Source: Pseudomonas putida (GTDB lineage: Bacteria > Pseudomonadota > Gammaproteobacteria > Pseudomonadales > Pseudomonadaceae). From it: DNA of 64,000 bases. Below the pieces are notes generated by a model. The model did no database searches. It saw only the letters and a list, made by a program, of their open reading frames with translations, and was not told where the DNA came from. Position 1 is the stretch's first letter. Every line of letters begins with the position of its first letter. Location: NCBI RefSeq assembly GCF_002025705.1, contig NZ_CP018846.1, positions 4,207,501 to 4,271,500 on the forward strand, written 5' to 3'. Positions 42,407 through 50,848 of this stretch are shown here, one piece after another. The position numbers and the translations under genes were made by a program.

Positions 42407-43786
42407 ATGGCCTTGGACATCATTGTTGTAATGATCTATACCGCCGGCATGCTCGGGCTGGGCTGGTATGGCATGCGACGCGCAAAAACCCACGAAGACT
42501 ACCTCGTGGCCGGGCGCAACCTCGGCCCGACCCTGTACATGGGCACCATGGCCACCACCGTGCTCGGCGGTGCCTCCACCGTCGGCACCGTGCGCCTGGG
42601 CTACGTCCATGGCATCTCTGGCTTCTGGCTGTGTGCCGCCCTGGGCCTGGGCATCATCGCCCTCAACCTGTTCCTCGCCAAACCGTTGCTGCGCCTGAAG
42701 ATCTTCACCGTCACCCAGGTGCTGGAGCGCCGTTACAACCCCATGGCCCGCCAGGCCAGTGCGGCGATCATGCTGGCTTATGCGCTGATGATCGGCGTCA
42801 CCTCGACCCTGGCCATGGCGACCGTGCTGCAAGTGCTGCTCGATCTGCCCTTCTGGGCGTCGCTGCTGCTCGGCGGCGGCGTGGTGGTGGTCTACTCGAC
42901 CATCGGCGGCATGTGGTCGCTGACCCTCACCGACATCGTCCAGTTCGTGATCAAGACCGTTGGCCTGATGTTCATTCTGCTGCCGATCTGCCTGTACAAG
43001 GCCGGTGGCTGGGACACCCTGGTGGCCAAGTTGCCGGCGGCCAGCTTCAGCTGGACCACCATCGGCTGGGACACCATCATCACCTACTTCCTGATCTACT
43101 TCTTCGGCATCCTGATCGGCCAGGACATCTGGCAGCGGGTATTCACTGCCCGTGACGAAAAGGTCTGCCAGCGCGCCGGTACCACTGCAGGTGTGTACTG
43201 CGTTCTGTACGGCCTGGCTTGCGCCCTGATCGGCATGTCTGCACACGTGCTGATGCCGGACCTGGCCAACCCGAACAATGCGTTTGCCGAGATGATCAAA
43301 GGCCAGCTGCCCGAAGGTATTCGTGGCCTGCTGATGGCTGCGGCCCTGGCGGCCATGATGTCCACTGCCAGCGCCGGCCTGCTGGCGGCCTCGACCACCC
43401 TGACCGAAGACCTGCTGCCCAAGCTGCGTGGCGGCAAGCAATCGAGCCTGGGCATCAGCCGCCTGTTCACCCTGATCACCGGCCTGGTGGTGCTGGGCAT
43501 CGCCCTGGCGGTGAACGATGTGATCAGTGCCCTGACCCTGGCCTACAACCTGCTGGTCGGCGGCATGCTGATCCCGCTGATCGGTGCGATCTTCTGGAAG
43601 CGCGCAACCACCGCAGGCGCCATCGCCAGCATGTCGCTGGGCTTTGCCACCGCGCTGTTCTTCATGTTCAAGGACGGGTTGGATGCCAACACGCCGATCT
43701 ACTACAGCCTGGCTGTAGGCCTGGTGAGCTTCGTGCTGGTGAGCGTGCTCTCGCGCAAACCGGTGGGTGAAGTGAAGCTGGCCTGA
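42407..43786 (+). CDS. Sodium:solute symporter family protein
   Basis: 459-residue SSS-family (SLC5-like) symporter with about 12-13 membrane helices. GTMATTVLGGASTVGTVRLGYVHGISGFW in TM2-3 is the sodium-site region, and STASAGLLAASTTLTEDLLPKL in the TM9 area is the family signature. The position behind gbuA, as in P. aeruginosa, suggests uptake of guanidinobutyrate or a related guanidino compound. GGGAG lies before the ATG at 42407. Confidence 0.88.
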   Translation: MALDIIVVMIYTAGMLGLGWYGMRRAKTHEDYLVAGRNLGPTLYMGTMATTVLGGASTVGTVRLGYVHGISGFWLCAALGLGIIALNLFLAKPLLRLKIFTVTQVLERRYNPMARQASAAIMLAYALMIGVTSTLAMATVLQVLLDLPFWASLLLGGGVVVVYSTIGGMWSLTLTDIVQFVIKTVGLMFILLPICLYKAGGWDTLVAKLPAASFSWTTIGWDTIITYFLIYFFGILIGQDIWQRVFTARDEKVCQRAGTTAGVYCVLYGLACALIGMSAHVLMPDLANPNNAFAEMIKGQLPEGIRGLLMAAALAAMMSTASAGLLAASTTLTEDLLPKLRGGKQSSLGISRLFTLITGLVVLGIALAVNDVISALTLAYNLLVGGMLIPLIGAIFWKRATTAGAIASMSLGFATALFFMFKDGLDANTPIYYSLAVGLVSFVLVSVLSRKPVGEVKLA

Positions 43787-43796
43787 TGGGCCAGCC

Positions 43797-43840
43797 TGCA
43801 CCGGCCTCTTCGCGGGCAAACCCGCGAAGAGGCCGGTGCA
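43797..43840. repeat. Perfect 20-bp-arm palindrome after the symporter gene
   Basis: Arms 43797-43816 (TGCACCGGCCTCTTCGCGGG) and 43821-43840 are exactly inverted around a 4-base loop. The core is REP-like, as if two REP units had fused head-to-head without the usual spacer. It starts 10 bp after the stop and could act as a terminator or 3' stabiliser, though it lacks a T run. Confidence 0.85.
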
Positions 43841-43863
43841 GGCCAAGCTAATGCAACAGAAAC

Positions 43864-43903
43864 AAAAAGGCCGCGGCATCTATCCAGATGCTGCGGCCTT
43901 TTT
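43864..43903. terminator. Bidirectional Rho-independent terminator
   Basis: A5-GGCCGCGGCATCT / AGATGCTGCGGCC-T5 with a 4-base loop and a single mismatch. It ends the leftward small gene/sRNA unit and can also stop the rightward symporter transcript. Confidence 0.9.
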
Positions 43904-43908
43904 GCATT

Positions 43909-44037
43909 TCAGCGACGACGCGGCTGGCGCCTGCGCTGCTCTTCATCAGTCGGGATCGGCACCGGCTGCAAGGGTGGTGGAATCAGCCCCAAAGCGACGC
44001 CCAGGTCGTGGAGCCAGTTGAACATTTGGTTTTTCAT
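43909..44037 (-). CDS. PA1414-family small protein, 42 residues
   Basis: MKNQMFNWLHDLGVALGLIP, then a Pro-rich middle, then DEEQRRRQPRRR at the end. The frame has a strong SD (AAGGGGG, 5 bp before the ATG) and ends 5 bp before a strong terminator. The pattern of an amphipathic N-terminus, a GLI-P-P-LQP-P-I centre and an EEQRRR tail matches the PA1414-family peptides of Pseudomonas as I recall them. Position between a LysR gene and the symporter near gbuA is the same as PA1414. Whether the peptide or the RNA is the functional product is not known from sequence. Confidence 0.75.
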   Translation of the reverse strand: MKNQMFNWLHDLGVALGLIPPPLQPVPIPTDEEQRRRQPRRR

Positions 44038-44151
44038 AATGCCCCCTTGACGGGTCAGCCTCACGGCAATTCAATCCTGCGATGTTTCATACAGATCATA
44101 GCCCGATGTCCTGTACTACGCATGCTCTTGTATCTACAGATATGGGCTAGC

Positions 44152-44165
44152 TTGACGCGGATCAA
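44152..44165 (-). promoter_or_regulatory. ANR/FNR-type box
   Basis: On the minus strand TTGATCCGCGTCAA matches the TTGAT-N4-ATCAA consensus of ANR/FNR/DNR with one base change, a variant common in Pseudomonas ANR promoters. It lies 115 bp upstream of the small gene and overlaps the stop codon of the preceding LysR gene. It suggests induction under low oxygen. Confidence 0.7.
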
Positions 44166-45055
44166 GCGGAAACGGCGCATTCCGACGACTGGTTAATCGT
44201 TTCGCTTTGTTGCAGGTCGATCCAGGCATGTAAATTCGCCCCCCGCATCCCCTGCCGCCACATCAGCCAGGTTTCCGCGTGATCGAACGGCGGCTGCAGG
44301 CGATGAGCACTCACCCGATCGCGCCCAGGCAGGCTGTCGAGCATCGACTGCGCCATCAAGGCCACCCCTGCACCGGCGATCACGCAGGCCAGCATGCTCT
44401 GGTACGACTCGATTTCCATCACACGCCCCATCGGCGTGTGGTCATGGGCATACCACGCCTCCAGACGCATACGATAGGAACATCCCTGGCGGAAGGTGAA
44501 CACCGCCTTGCCGGCCACGTCCCTGGCACTGCGCACCGCCGGGTGCTCGGGGCTGGTGATCAACACCAGCACTTCATCGCACAGTGGCACACCATCCAGC
44601 CCGGCCAGGCTGGGCGGGCCGTCCACCAATGCCGCATCCAGACGATGGCTGAGCAACCCTTCCAGCAGATCGCCGCTGGGTGCTGCCTGCACCTGCAGGT
44701 TCACTGCCGGGTATTGCTGGTGGTAGCGCGCTAACAGGGCTGGCAAGTGGATGGCGGCAGTGCTGTACATGGTGCCCAGCACGAAATCGCCGGCCGGCTG
44801 ACCGCCCTGCACCGCCGCCACGGCTTCATCACGTAACGCCGACAGGCGGTTGGCGTAATCCAGCAGTACCTTGCCAGCGGGCGACAGCTGCAGGCGCTGG
44901 CGTTCACGCAAGAACAGCTCCACCCCCAGCTGCTCTTCGAGCTGGCGCAGACGCGTCGACAGGTTCGACGGCACCCGGTGCAGGCGCTCGGCAGCGCGGG
45001 TTACCGAACCTTCTTCGGCCACGGCCTGAAAGATGCGTAGCTGGCTGAACTCCAT
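44162..45055 (-). CDS. LysR-family transcriptional regulator
   Basis: 297-residue LysR regulator: MEFSQLRIFQAVAEEGSVTRAAERLHRVPSNLSTRLRQLEEQLG is the winged-helix region, then a type 2 periplasmic-binding-like sensor domain. It resembles the regulator encoded next to PA1414. The ATG at 45055 is preferred over one four codons upstream because family members begin at MEF. Divergent from the YbfB-like MFS gene (106 bp between), which is its likely target. Its stop codon lies inside the ANR-type box of the next unit. Confidence 0.88.
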   Translation of the reverse strand: MEFSQLRIFQAVAEEGSVTRAAERLHRVPSNLSTRLRQLEEQLGVELFLRERQRLQLSPAGKVLLDYANRLSALRDEAVAAVQGGQPAGDFVLGTMYSTAAIHLPALLARYHQQYPAVNLQVQAAPSGDLLEGLLSHRLDAALVDGPPSLAGLDGVPLCDEVLVLITSPEHPAVRSARDVAGKAVFTFRQGCSYRMRLEAWYAHDHTPMGRVMEIESYQSMLACVIAGAGVALMAQSMLDSLPGRDRVSAHRLQPPFDHAETWLMWRQGMRGANLHAWIDLQQSETINQSSECAVSA

Positions 45056-45161
45056 GACATTCTCCAAAACAGAACAACTTCATCATCATTATTCAATTTT
45101 ATTGAAAGTCAACTCGCCCTAACCTGCCATCCATCGCATTGATTCGCGCAGGAGAGTACTC

Positions 45162-46331
45162 ATGTCGCCCTTCGTACAACTGCTGGCCAGCGCCGTGGCC
45201 CTGATGATGGCCATGGGCATCGGCCGCTTCGCCCTCACTCCGCAACTGCCGCAACTGATCGCTGAAGGCCAGTTCGACCTGACCGCCGCCGGGCTGGTTG
45301 CGGCAGCCAACTACCTGGGCTACTTCCTCGGCGCCGTAGACGCCATGTACGCCCGGCGACCGAACCAGGTGCGGCTGCGCCTGCACACGGGCCTGTGGCT
45401 GTGCGTGCTGCTGACCCTGGCCTCCTGGGCTGCTGACGGTTTCTGGAGCCACCTGCTGCTGCGCTTCGGTACCGGCGTAGCCAGTGCCTGGGTGCTGGTA
45501 ATGATCACCAGCCTCAGCCAGCAGGTTGCCAATGCCCACAACCGCCAGCGCCTCGGGGCGATGGTGTTCGCCGGGCCCGGGCTGGGTATTGCACTGACGG
45601 GATTGCTGGCACTGGTGGCGCATCTGCTGGGGCTTGGTTCGGCGGCACTCTGGCTGGTGTATGCCGTTGCAGCACTGGTGATGCTGCTGGCCGTATACCC
45701 CTGGCTGCCTCGCGCCCTGCAACCTGCCGTAGCGCCCGCCGCCGCGCAACCGGGCCCAACCCGCAGCGTCGGCATCGGCCGCCTGGGGCTGGTCTATGCC
45801 TTGTACGGCATTGGCTACATCCTGCCGGCGACCTTCCTGTCGCAGATGGCCAACCAGCAGTTTGGCGGCAACTGGATGGCTGACCTGTTCTGGCCAGCGT
45901 TCGGCCTGGCGGCGGCGCTCGGTGTGGTGCTGGTCAGCCTGCGCAGGGCCGGCCGTACCTCGGCCTGGCTGACACTCACTCTGTGGTTGCAAGGCTTGGG
46001 AGTACTGGCCTGCCTGATGGGCGGTGGTGTTGGATTGACACTGGGCGTGGTGCTGTGTGGCGGGCCATTTCTGGCTTGCATGCAACTGGTGATGCAGCGC
46101 TCGCGGGAGCTGGCACCGCATGCCACGCAGCGCAATGCCGGGCTGCTGACCGCCTGCTTTGCCTTGGGGCAGTTGAGTGGGCCGTTGCTGGCGGCACTGA
46201 GCAACCACTTCAGTGGGAGTCTACAGCCAGCGCTGGTGCTGGCGGCGGTTGGGCTGGGACTGGCAGGGGTACTGGTGCTGAGCGCTGGGGGTAGCCCTCA
46301 AGATTGCCAGGCAGCGACCCGAACAGCCTGA
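45162..46331 (+). CDS. YbfB/YjiJ-family MFS transporter
   Basis: 389-residue major facilitator protein with twelve predicted helices. The N-terminus LLASAVALMMAMGIGRFALTPQLPQLIAEGQFDLTAAGLVAAANYLGYFLGA is the YbfB/YjiJ family hallmark. Substrate unknown. Divergent from a LysR regulator, the usual arrangement for inducible exporters. Confidence 0.88.
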   Translation: MSPFVQLLASAVALMMAMGIGRFALTPQLPQLIAEGQFDLTAAGLVAAANYLGYFLGAVDAMYARRPNQVRLRLHTGLWLCVLLTLASWAADGFWSHLLLRFGTGVASAWVLVMITSLSQQVANAHNRQRLGAMVFAGPGLGIALTGLLALVAHLLGLGSAALWLVYAVAALVMLLAVYPWLPRALQPAVAPAAAQPGPTRSVGIGRLGLVYALYGIGYILPATFLSQMANQQFGGNWMADLFWPAFGLAAALGVVLVSLRRAGRTSAWLTLTLWLQGLGVLACLMGGGVGLTLGVVLCGGPFLACMQLVMQRSRELAPHATQRNAGLLTACFALGQLSGPLLAALSNHFSGSLQPALVLAAVGLGLAGVLVLSAGGSPQDCQAATRTA

Positions 46332-46344
46332 AATTTTGAGATTT

Positions 46345-46453
46345 CCAGTACCGGCCCTTTCGCGGGTAAACCTGCTCCCACAGGGCTACAACAGAGTTCG
46401 AGCCTGCTCAGTCCATGTGGGAGCGGGTTCACCCGCGAAAGGGCCGGTACTGG
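46345..46453. repeat. REP-like inverted pair
   Basis: CCAGTACCGGCCCTTTCGCG arms of about 39 bp (46345-46383 and 46414-46453) inverted with few mismatches, between the convergent MFS and EamA genes. Confidence 0.85.
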
Positions 46454-46459
46454 CAAACT

Positions 46460-47386
46460 TCAACCCACGAACTTGCGCAGTTGCTGCTTCACCCAAGGCT
46501 CTGCGCTCACCAGGATCACGCCCAGCAGCACCATCACCGCCCCAAGCACAAAGTTCACACTCAACGGCTCGCCCAGCAACAACACCCCGAAGGTCACGCC
46601 GAACAATGGGGTGATGAACGAAAACACTGCCAGGTTGGAAGCCAGGTACTTGCGCAACAGCCAGAACCAGGTCAGGTAACTGATGAACGACACCACGATC
46701 CCCTGGAACAGCACACTGCCCACCGCAAGCGGCGTCAAGCTCACATCGCCAATCTGCCCGCTGATCAGGGCGATCAACAGCAACCCGGCAAAGCCCACCG
46801 CCAACTGATAGAACAAGGTAAGGGTGGCTGGGGCCTCGGAAAGGCGCGAGCCACGTACCACTACAGTGGTCGCGCCCCAGGCCAGCCCGGCGAGCACGCC
46901 AAAGGCATCACCCAGCAGCATGCGCCCATCCATCTCGGCGAACGACATGCCACCCGCAAAGGCCATCGCAATCCCGGCAAAAGCCAGCAAGATGCCCAGC
47001 CACTGCAACAACCGCAGCCGCTCGCTGGGCAACATGAAGTGCAAACCAAGCGCTGTGAATACCGGCGCCGTGTAGAGGAACACCGACATGTGCGCCGCCG
47101 AGGTCAGCTTCAGCCCCTCGGCAATGAACAGGAACTCCAGCCCGAACAAGCCGCCGGCCAGCAGACCTGCCCGCCAGGTGCTGCCCACCTGTTCCCAGCC
47201 ACCGCGCCAGCAGATCATCAGCCCCACCAGCACCGCGGCGATGCAATTACGCAAAGCTGCCTGCATCACTGGCGCGATATCCACTGCCGCGGTCTTGATC
47301 AGTACCTGCTGGCAGCCCCAGATCAGGCACAGGCCCAGCATCACCTGGAAGGCAAAGGCATCGGGATTCTTGCGGGCCGCACTCAT
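46460..47386 (-). CDS. EamA/DMT-family transporter
   Basis: 308-residue ten-helix transporter with two EamA repeats: MLGLCLIWGCQQVLIKTAAVDIAPVMQAALRN at the start and FSFITPLFGVTFGVLLLGEPLSVNFVLGAVMVLLGVILV near the end. Related to the RhaT/YdcZ-like metabolite exporters; substrate unknown. Single gene. Confidence 0.88.
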   Translation of the reverse strand: MSAARKNPDAFAFQVMLGLCLIWGCQQVLIKTAAVDIAPVMQAALRNCIAAVLVGLMICWRGGWEQVGSTWRAGLLAGGLFGLEFLFIAEGLKLTSAAHMSVFLYTAPVFTALGLHFMLPSERLRLLQWLGILLAFAGIAMAFAGGMSFAEMDGRMLLGDAFGVLAGLAWGATTVVVRGSRLSEAPATLTLFYQLAVGFAGLLLIALISGQIGDVSLTPLAVGSVLFQGIVVSFISYLTWFWLLRKYLASNLAVFSFITPLFGVTFGVLLLGEPLSVNFVLGAVMVLLGVILVSAEPWVKQQLRKFVG

Positions 47387-47492
47387 GGGCGGGCCTTTTG
47401 GGTGGTCAAGGACATTGGCAACGGCTCGGCAGAGGTCAAGGGATACCGATTATCGGGTTTCCCTGCCCGCCCTTGCCAGCCTCAAAACGACC

Positions 47493-47888
47493 TCAAGCGA
47501 TCTGCGCCTTTGCAGACACCTGCTCGAAGGTGACTTCGTCCAGCCCGTCAGCCTGCTCATCGAGCACCTGGCGCGGGTGTTCGAAGCCCGGGATGCTGCT
47601 GTCGATCAAGCTCAACAGTCGCGATCCACGCTCGGTGAGCACGAAATTCTCGCCATTGCCGCCATCCTCTTGCGGCCGGCTTTCGATGAAGCCGCGTTCG
47701 AACAGCAGCTTTTCGTACTCGCAGGCACGGGTTTTCAGATGGTCCAGGTCGCCCACCGTCTGGCCCTTGGCGGCCAGCGCCGCGGCGTGCTGCTCGGCAT
47801 AGGGGCGTGGCGTGAAGCTGTGACCGGCGCCGTTCTGCACTTCGTGCAGCATGCGCTCGATCAGGTCCCAGTCGTAGGTGCTGCTCAT
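47493..47888 (-). CDS. DUF2513-like hypothetical protein
   Basis: 131 residues. STYDWDLIERMLHEVQNG at the N-terminus and CEYEKLLFERGFIESRP with FVLTERGSRLLSLIDSS form a winged-helix-like pattern that resembles the phage/plasmid DUF2513 family. This is a guess from pattern. An AGGAGGCCACC SD precedes the ATG. The neighbouring toxin-antitoxin pair suggests a small accessory patch. Confidence 0.6.
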   Translation of the reverse strand: MSSTYDWDLIERMLHEVQNGAGHSFTPRPYAEQHAAALAAKGQTVGDLDHLKTRACEYEKLLFERGFIESRPQEDGGNGENFVLTERGSRLLSLIDSSIPGFEHPRQVLDEQADGLDEVTFEQVSAKAQIA

Positions 47889-47963
47889 GGAGGTGGCCTC
47901 CTGCTGTGGACGAAGGGTTCACAACTTGGGACCAATTGACAGTGGCGACCGTTCCAAAAGATC

Positions 47964-48218
47964 TCAGCGCTGGCGTTGTTGAGCCTGCATGTATTGGCGC
48001 AGCAACTGGTTGATCCGCGTCTGGTAGCCCGTCCCCTGCTCCTTGAACCAGGCAAGAACATCGGAATCCAGGCGTATCGTCACCGTCTGCTTCGCTGGGA
48101 CTCGCAGTTCGGCCTCGCGGAAGAAATCCTCTCCTAGCTCTGGAATGTCCGAGGTATCAATGTCCTTGTCGTCCATTTGAGCCAACCGGCTCCAATCAGT
48201 TTTCGATGATTTGGTCAT
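47964..48218 (-). CDS. brnA: BrnA family antitoxin
   Basis: 84-residue BrnA antitoxin. The C-terminal half AKQTVTIRLDSDVLAWFKEQGTGYQTRINQLLRQYM is the ribbon-helix-helix DNA-binding domain typical of BrnA. The N-terminal part binds the toxin. I use the ATG at 48218, which overlaps the end of brnT by 23 bp, so the two are translationally coupled; the frame open upstream of it lies inside brnT. Confidence 0.9.
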   Translation of the reverse strand: MTKSSKTDWSRLAQMDDKDIDTSDIPELGEDFFREAELRVPAKQTVTIRLDSDVLAWFKEQGTGYQTRINQLLRQYMQAQQRQR

Positions 48219-48474
48219 AAACTTTGGCCTCCCACTTGGTGGCTCTGCGTGCGGAGATAGTGCGAATGACATCACCCTGCCGCTCCGTGTAAACGACCAC
48301 ACCCAGCAATGATTTCAGCCAGCCGAGGCTGACCCAACGCTCTTCGCAATAATCCAGGCAATGATCCCGGCGAGTCAGCATGGGATGATTGAACATATCT
48401 GGAACATCATTGAAGTCGATGCCGTGCTTGCGGATGTTGATCTGGTTCTTCGCATCATCCCACTCAAAGAACAT
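48196..48474 (-). CDS. brnT: BrnT family ribonuclease toxin
   Basis: 92-residue BrnT toxin: FFEWDDAKNQINIRKHGIDFNDV is the diagnostic N-terminus, and VIRTISARRATKWEAKVY is the conserved C-terminal segment with catalytic Arg residues. BrnT is a RelE-fold ribonuclease that halts translation when free of BrnA. Toxin-first order is normal for this family. A 20-bp near-palindrome lies 11 bp upstream, and the pair would repress its own promoter. Confidence 0.92.
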   Translation of the reverse strand: MFFEWDDAKNQINIRKHGIDFNDVPDMFNHPMLTRRDHCLDYCEERWVSLGWLKSLLGVVVYTERQGDVIRTISARRATKWEAKVYDQIIEN

Positions 48475-48484
48475 GGGACGCCAC

Positions 48485-48504
48485 GTATTTACATATGTAC
48501 ATAC
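48485..48504. promoter_or_regulatory. Palindromic operator of brnTA
   Basis: GTATTTACATATGTACATAC is an inverted repeat with one mismatched pair, immediately upstream of brnT in an AT-rich stretch that must also hold the promoter. Ribbon-helix-helix antitoxins such as BrnA bind such sites. Confidence 0.65.
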
Positions 48505-48630
48505 GATACCTCCTGATTGCAGGCGAGACTAGAGGGCAATCGCACGCCCTTCAATAGCGCCAGGAGGCTTTGGGAAAAGGACTACAGCTTGCAGCGAAAT
48601 CAGCCTAATCGGCCAACTGCTGCAGCTCAG

Positions 48631-49431
48631 CTACTGCTTCACCAGATAATTGATAAACAACCGAAACAACTCCGCATTCCCGGCAATCCCCAACCGCTGC
48701 CAGATATTGTGCCGGTGCACCTTCACCGTCCCCTCGGAGATCCCCAGTTCGCGGGAAATCGACTGGCTGCTGTGCCCCTGCAGGATCAGTTTGGCCACAT
48801 GCCGCTGGGTTTCGGTCAGCTGACCTTGAAGGATATCGACGAAGGCATCCCCCAGCTGGCTATCCGACTCCTGCGGGTCGGCCAGGTCATCGGCATGGGC
48901 CAGGCGCAAGTGCTGGCTGAAGATGGCATCGATCACCGGCGTCAGTGACGCCAGCCGTTGCGCTTCCGCCGCCTCGAACGCGCCCTTGTCCAGGCCGCGC
49001 ATCAGCGAATACACCAGCGCCGTACGTGGCCGCACCGGGACGATGAAGCCGATTTCCTCGATCAGGCTGCCGTGGTACGAAGAAACGCAGGGGTGAATGT
49101 CGTGGGAGATGGAAAAGCCCGAGGCGAAGAAGCTGTCCGGGGCCAGTTCGCTCATGCGCCACAGGCCGGACGGGTGGTTGTTGGTGCAGGCGACATAGAA
49201 CGGGTCGAGCAGATAGCCACCGCGCAGGTAGGCCTTCAGCGTACGTTCGGCCACCCGCTGGTTATAGCCGTCGTGGATCAGCAGCGCCGGCTGGTTGAAG
49301 CGGAACAGGTAGGCGCAGCTCATGTCGAAATCGACCACGCCCTTGAGCGCAGCGTCCAGAGCGGGGCCCAGGGTTTCGCTGCCGATACTACGAATGACCG
49401 TGCCCAGGCGGTCGGCGTTGTCGCTGTTCAT
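48631..49431 (-). CDS. LuxR-family transcriptional regulator
   Basis: 266 residues. The C-terminal GerE-type helix-turn-helix is QLTETQRHVAKLILQGHSSQSISRELGISEGTVKVHRHNIWQRLG. The N-terminal 180 residues have no receiver Asp or acyl-homoserine lactone signature that I can see (FDMSCAYLFRFNQPALLIHDGYNQR, SFFASGFSISHDIHPCVSS) and probably sense a small molecule. It is the last gene of the leftward SDR-eutH-luxR cluster, 86 bp after eutH, and the likely regulator of it. Confidence 0.85.
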   Translation of the reverse strand: MNSDNADRLGTVIRSIGSETLGPALDAALKGVVDFDMSCAYLFRFNQPALLIHDGYNQRVAERTLKAYLRGGYLLDPFYVACTNNHPSGLWRMSELAPDSFFASGFSISHDIHPCVSSYHGSLIEEIGFIVPVRPRTALVYSLMRGLDKGAFEAAEAQRLASLTPVIDAIFSQHLRLAHADDLADPQESDSQLGDAFVDILQGQLTETQRHVAKLILQGHSSQSISRELGISEGTVKVHRHNIWQRLGIAGNAELFRLFINYLVKQ

Positions 49432-49517
49432 TGCGATGGCCCGTGCGGTGATAGGAGAAGGCGCGCATGCCGCCCGGCTGTTCCAGCCCGAGCGGCATTG
49501 AACGATGCCAGGCCCTG

Positions 49518-50750
49518 TCAGTGCAACGCTGCGCTGGCAGGCAGCAGGCCGGCGCCCTCCTCCTGGCGGCCCAGTTCCAACGCCTTAGGCACCGCCAGCC
49601 AGTAAGCCAGCGCCATGCCCAACAGGCCACCGGCGAGCTTGCCGACGATCAGCGGCCCGATCAGCGTCGGCTGGAAGTTGGCCGAGTAGGCCAGGTGGTC
49701 ACCAAAGGTGAAAGCCGCGCACACGGCGAAAGCGATCACCAGCACCTTGTCCTTCGGTGGCATGTCGGCCACCAGGCGGAACATCGCCAGGATATTGGCC
49801 GAGGCCGCGAGGATGCCGGCGGCGCCCACCGGCGACAGGCCAAGCTTCGAGGCCACTTTCTCGATCGGCCGCGACAGGAAACGCTTGATCAGGTAGACCA
49901 TCGGGAACGCACCGCAGAGCATGATACCCACGTAACCGGCAATCTCCAGTGCACGGAACTGGTCGGCCTTGTCGGCAATGATCGGCGCAAAGCCCCAGCC
50001 ACCGAACAGCGAGGTGAATGCCCCGGTGAAGTACTCGACGACCGAGGCCACCAGCACCAGGGTCACCGCCGCATACATCAACTGCCCCAGTTTGAGGAAC
50101 AGGCTGACCATCAGGTTGGGGAAGTAGCGCAATGCCGCCGCCAGCGCCACGCAGAAGAGGATCAGCGGCGACAGGTTGCGCAGCAGGGTCGGCAAAGTGA
50201 AGTGCAGCGCCTGGGTCGCGGCGCCTGCCGTGGCGATGTCCGGGCGCACACCCAGGCCCATGGCCTGCATGCCCATGGCGATGAACACGATGCTGATCGG
50301 AATGCTCAGCAGCCCGGCCATGATCCCTAAGGCCATGTACTTGTGGTCGGCCTTGTTGAGCATGGCCAAACCCACCGGGATGACGAAGATCACCGTCGAA
50401 CCGCACTGGAAGCCCGTGATCAGACCGAGGATCCAGCCTTCCGGGCTGTGCGACAGTGCCTGGGCCAACTGATAGCCGCCCAGGTCCGAGGCGATGAAGA
50501 TCGGCCCGGCGATACCGGCATCGGCGCCCATGGCCAGGAACAGCGGGCCGATGACATGGCTGATGAAGCTGGAGATGAACGGGATGGCGGCCATGATCCC
50601 GGCCACCGGGATGAAGATCGGGCCGATGCTGTGCAGGCCGGCGGTGAACTCCTTGGCCAGCTCGGATTGCGCATTGACGATCGATGCGATCGCGCCGATC
50701 ACGGCGCACACCATGATCACGTAGATGACGTAAGTGCCTATGTTTTCCAT
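49518..50750 (-). CDS. eutH: EutH-family ethanolamine/amino alcohol permease
   Basis: 410-residue membrane protein with about eleven helices, in the EutH family of ethanolamine uptake proteins. Recognisable stretches are GLHSIGPIFIPVAGIMAAIPF, GPIFIASDLGGYQLAQALSHSPEGWILGLITGFQCGSTVIFVIPVGL and FTFGDHLAYSANFQPTLIGPLIVGKLAGG. The ATG at 50750 has a GAGGCAG SD. No eutBC lyase genes are nearby; instead an SDR dehydrogenase precedes it and a LuxR follows, so the substrate may be another amino alcohol oxidised directly. Confidence 0.87.
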   Translation of the reverse strand: MENIGTYVIYVIMVCAVIGAIASIVNAQSELAKEFTAGLHSIGPIFIPVAGIMAAIPFISSFISHVIGPLFLAMGADAGIAGPIFIASDLGGYQLAQALSHSPEGWILGLITGFQCGSTVIFVIPVGLAMLNKADHKYMALGIMAGLLSIPISIVFIAMGMQAMGLGVRPDIATAGAATQALHFTLPTLLRNLSPLILFCVALAAALRYFPNLMVSLFLKLGQLMYAAVTLVLVASVVEYFTGAFTSLFGGWGFAPIIADKADQFRALEIAGYVGIMLCGAFPMVYLIKRFLSRPIEKVASKLGLSPVGAAGILAASANILAMFRLVADMPPKDKVLVIAFAVCAAFTFGDHLAYSANFQPTLIGPLIVGKLAGGLLGMALAYWLAVPKALELGRQEEGAGLLPASAALH

Positions 50751-50848
50751 CTGCTGCCTCTGTCTTGTTGGAATTGGCGTGGGGGCAGAATTGAAGGGTG
50801 CTGCATATCGTTGTTGTTGATGGCCGGCAGCGGGTTGCCGGCCGGGCA

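Larger units (their letters stand above)
43864..44117 (-). ncRNA. Putative SicX/PA1414-type short transcript
   Basis: Inferred transcript of about 250 nt from a promoter below the ANR-type box (44152-44165) to the terminator at 43864-43903, containing the 42-codon gene. In P. aeruginosa the PA1414 locus, next to the same symporter and LysR genes, yields the oxygen-regulated small RNA SicX. Conservation of position, box, small frame and terminator supports a homologous transcript here. The 5' end is estimated from box spacing; I did not find a good -10. Confidence 0.4.

Noticed and set aside
43836..44021. A 61-codon plus-strand frame in the symporter/LysR gap
   Set aside because: It runs through the terminator hairpin and opposes the 42-codon frame that has an SD, terminator and family match.
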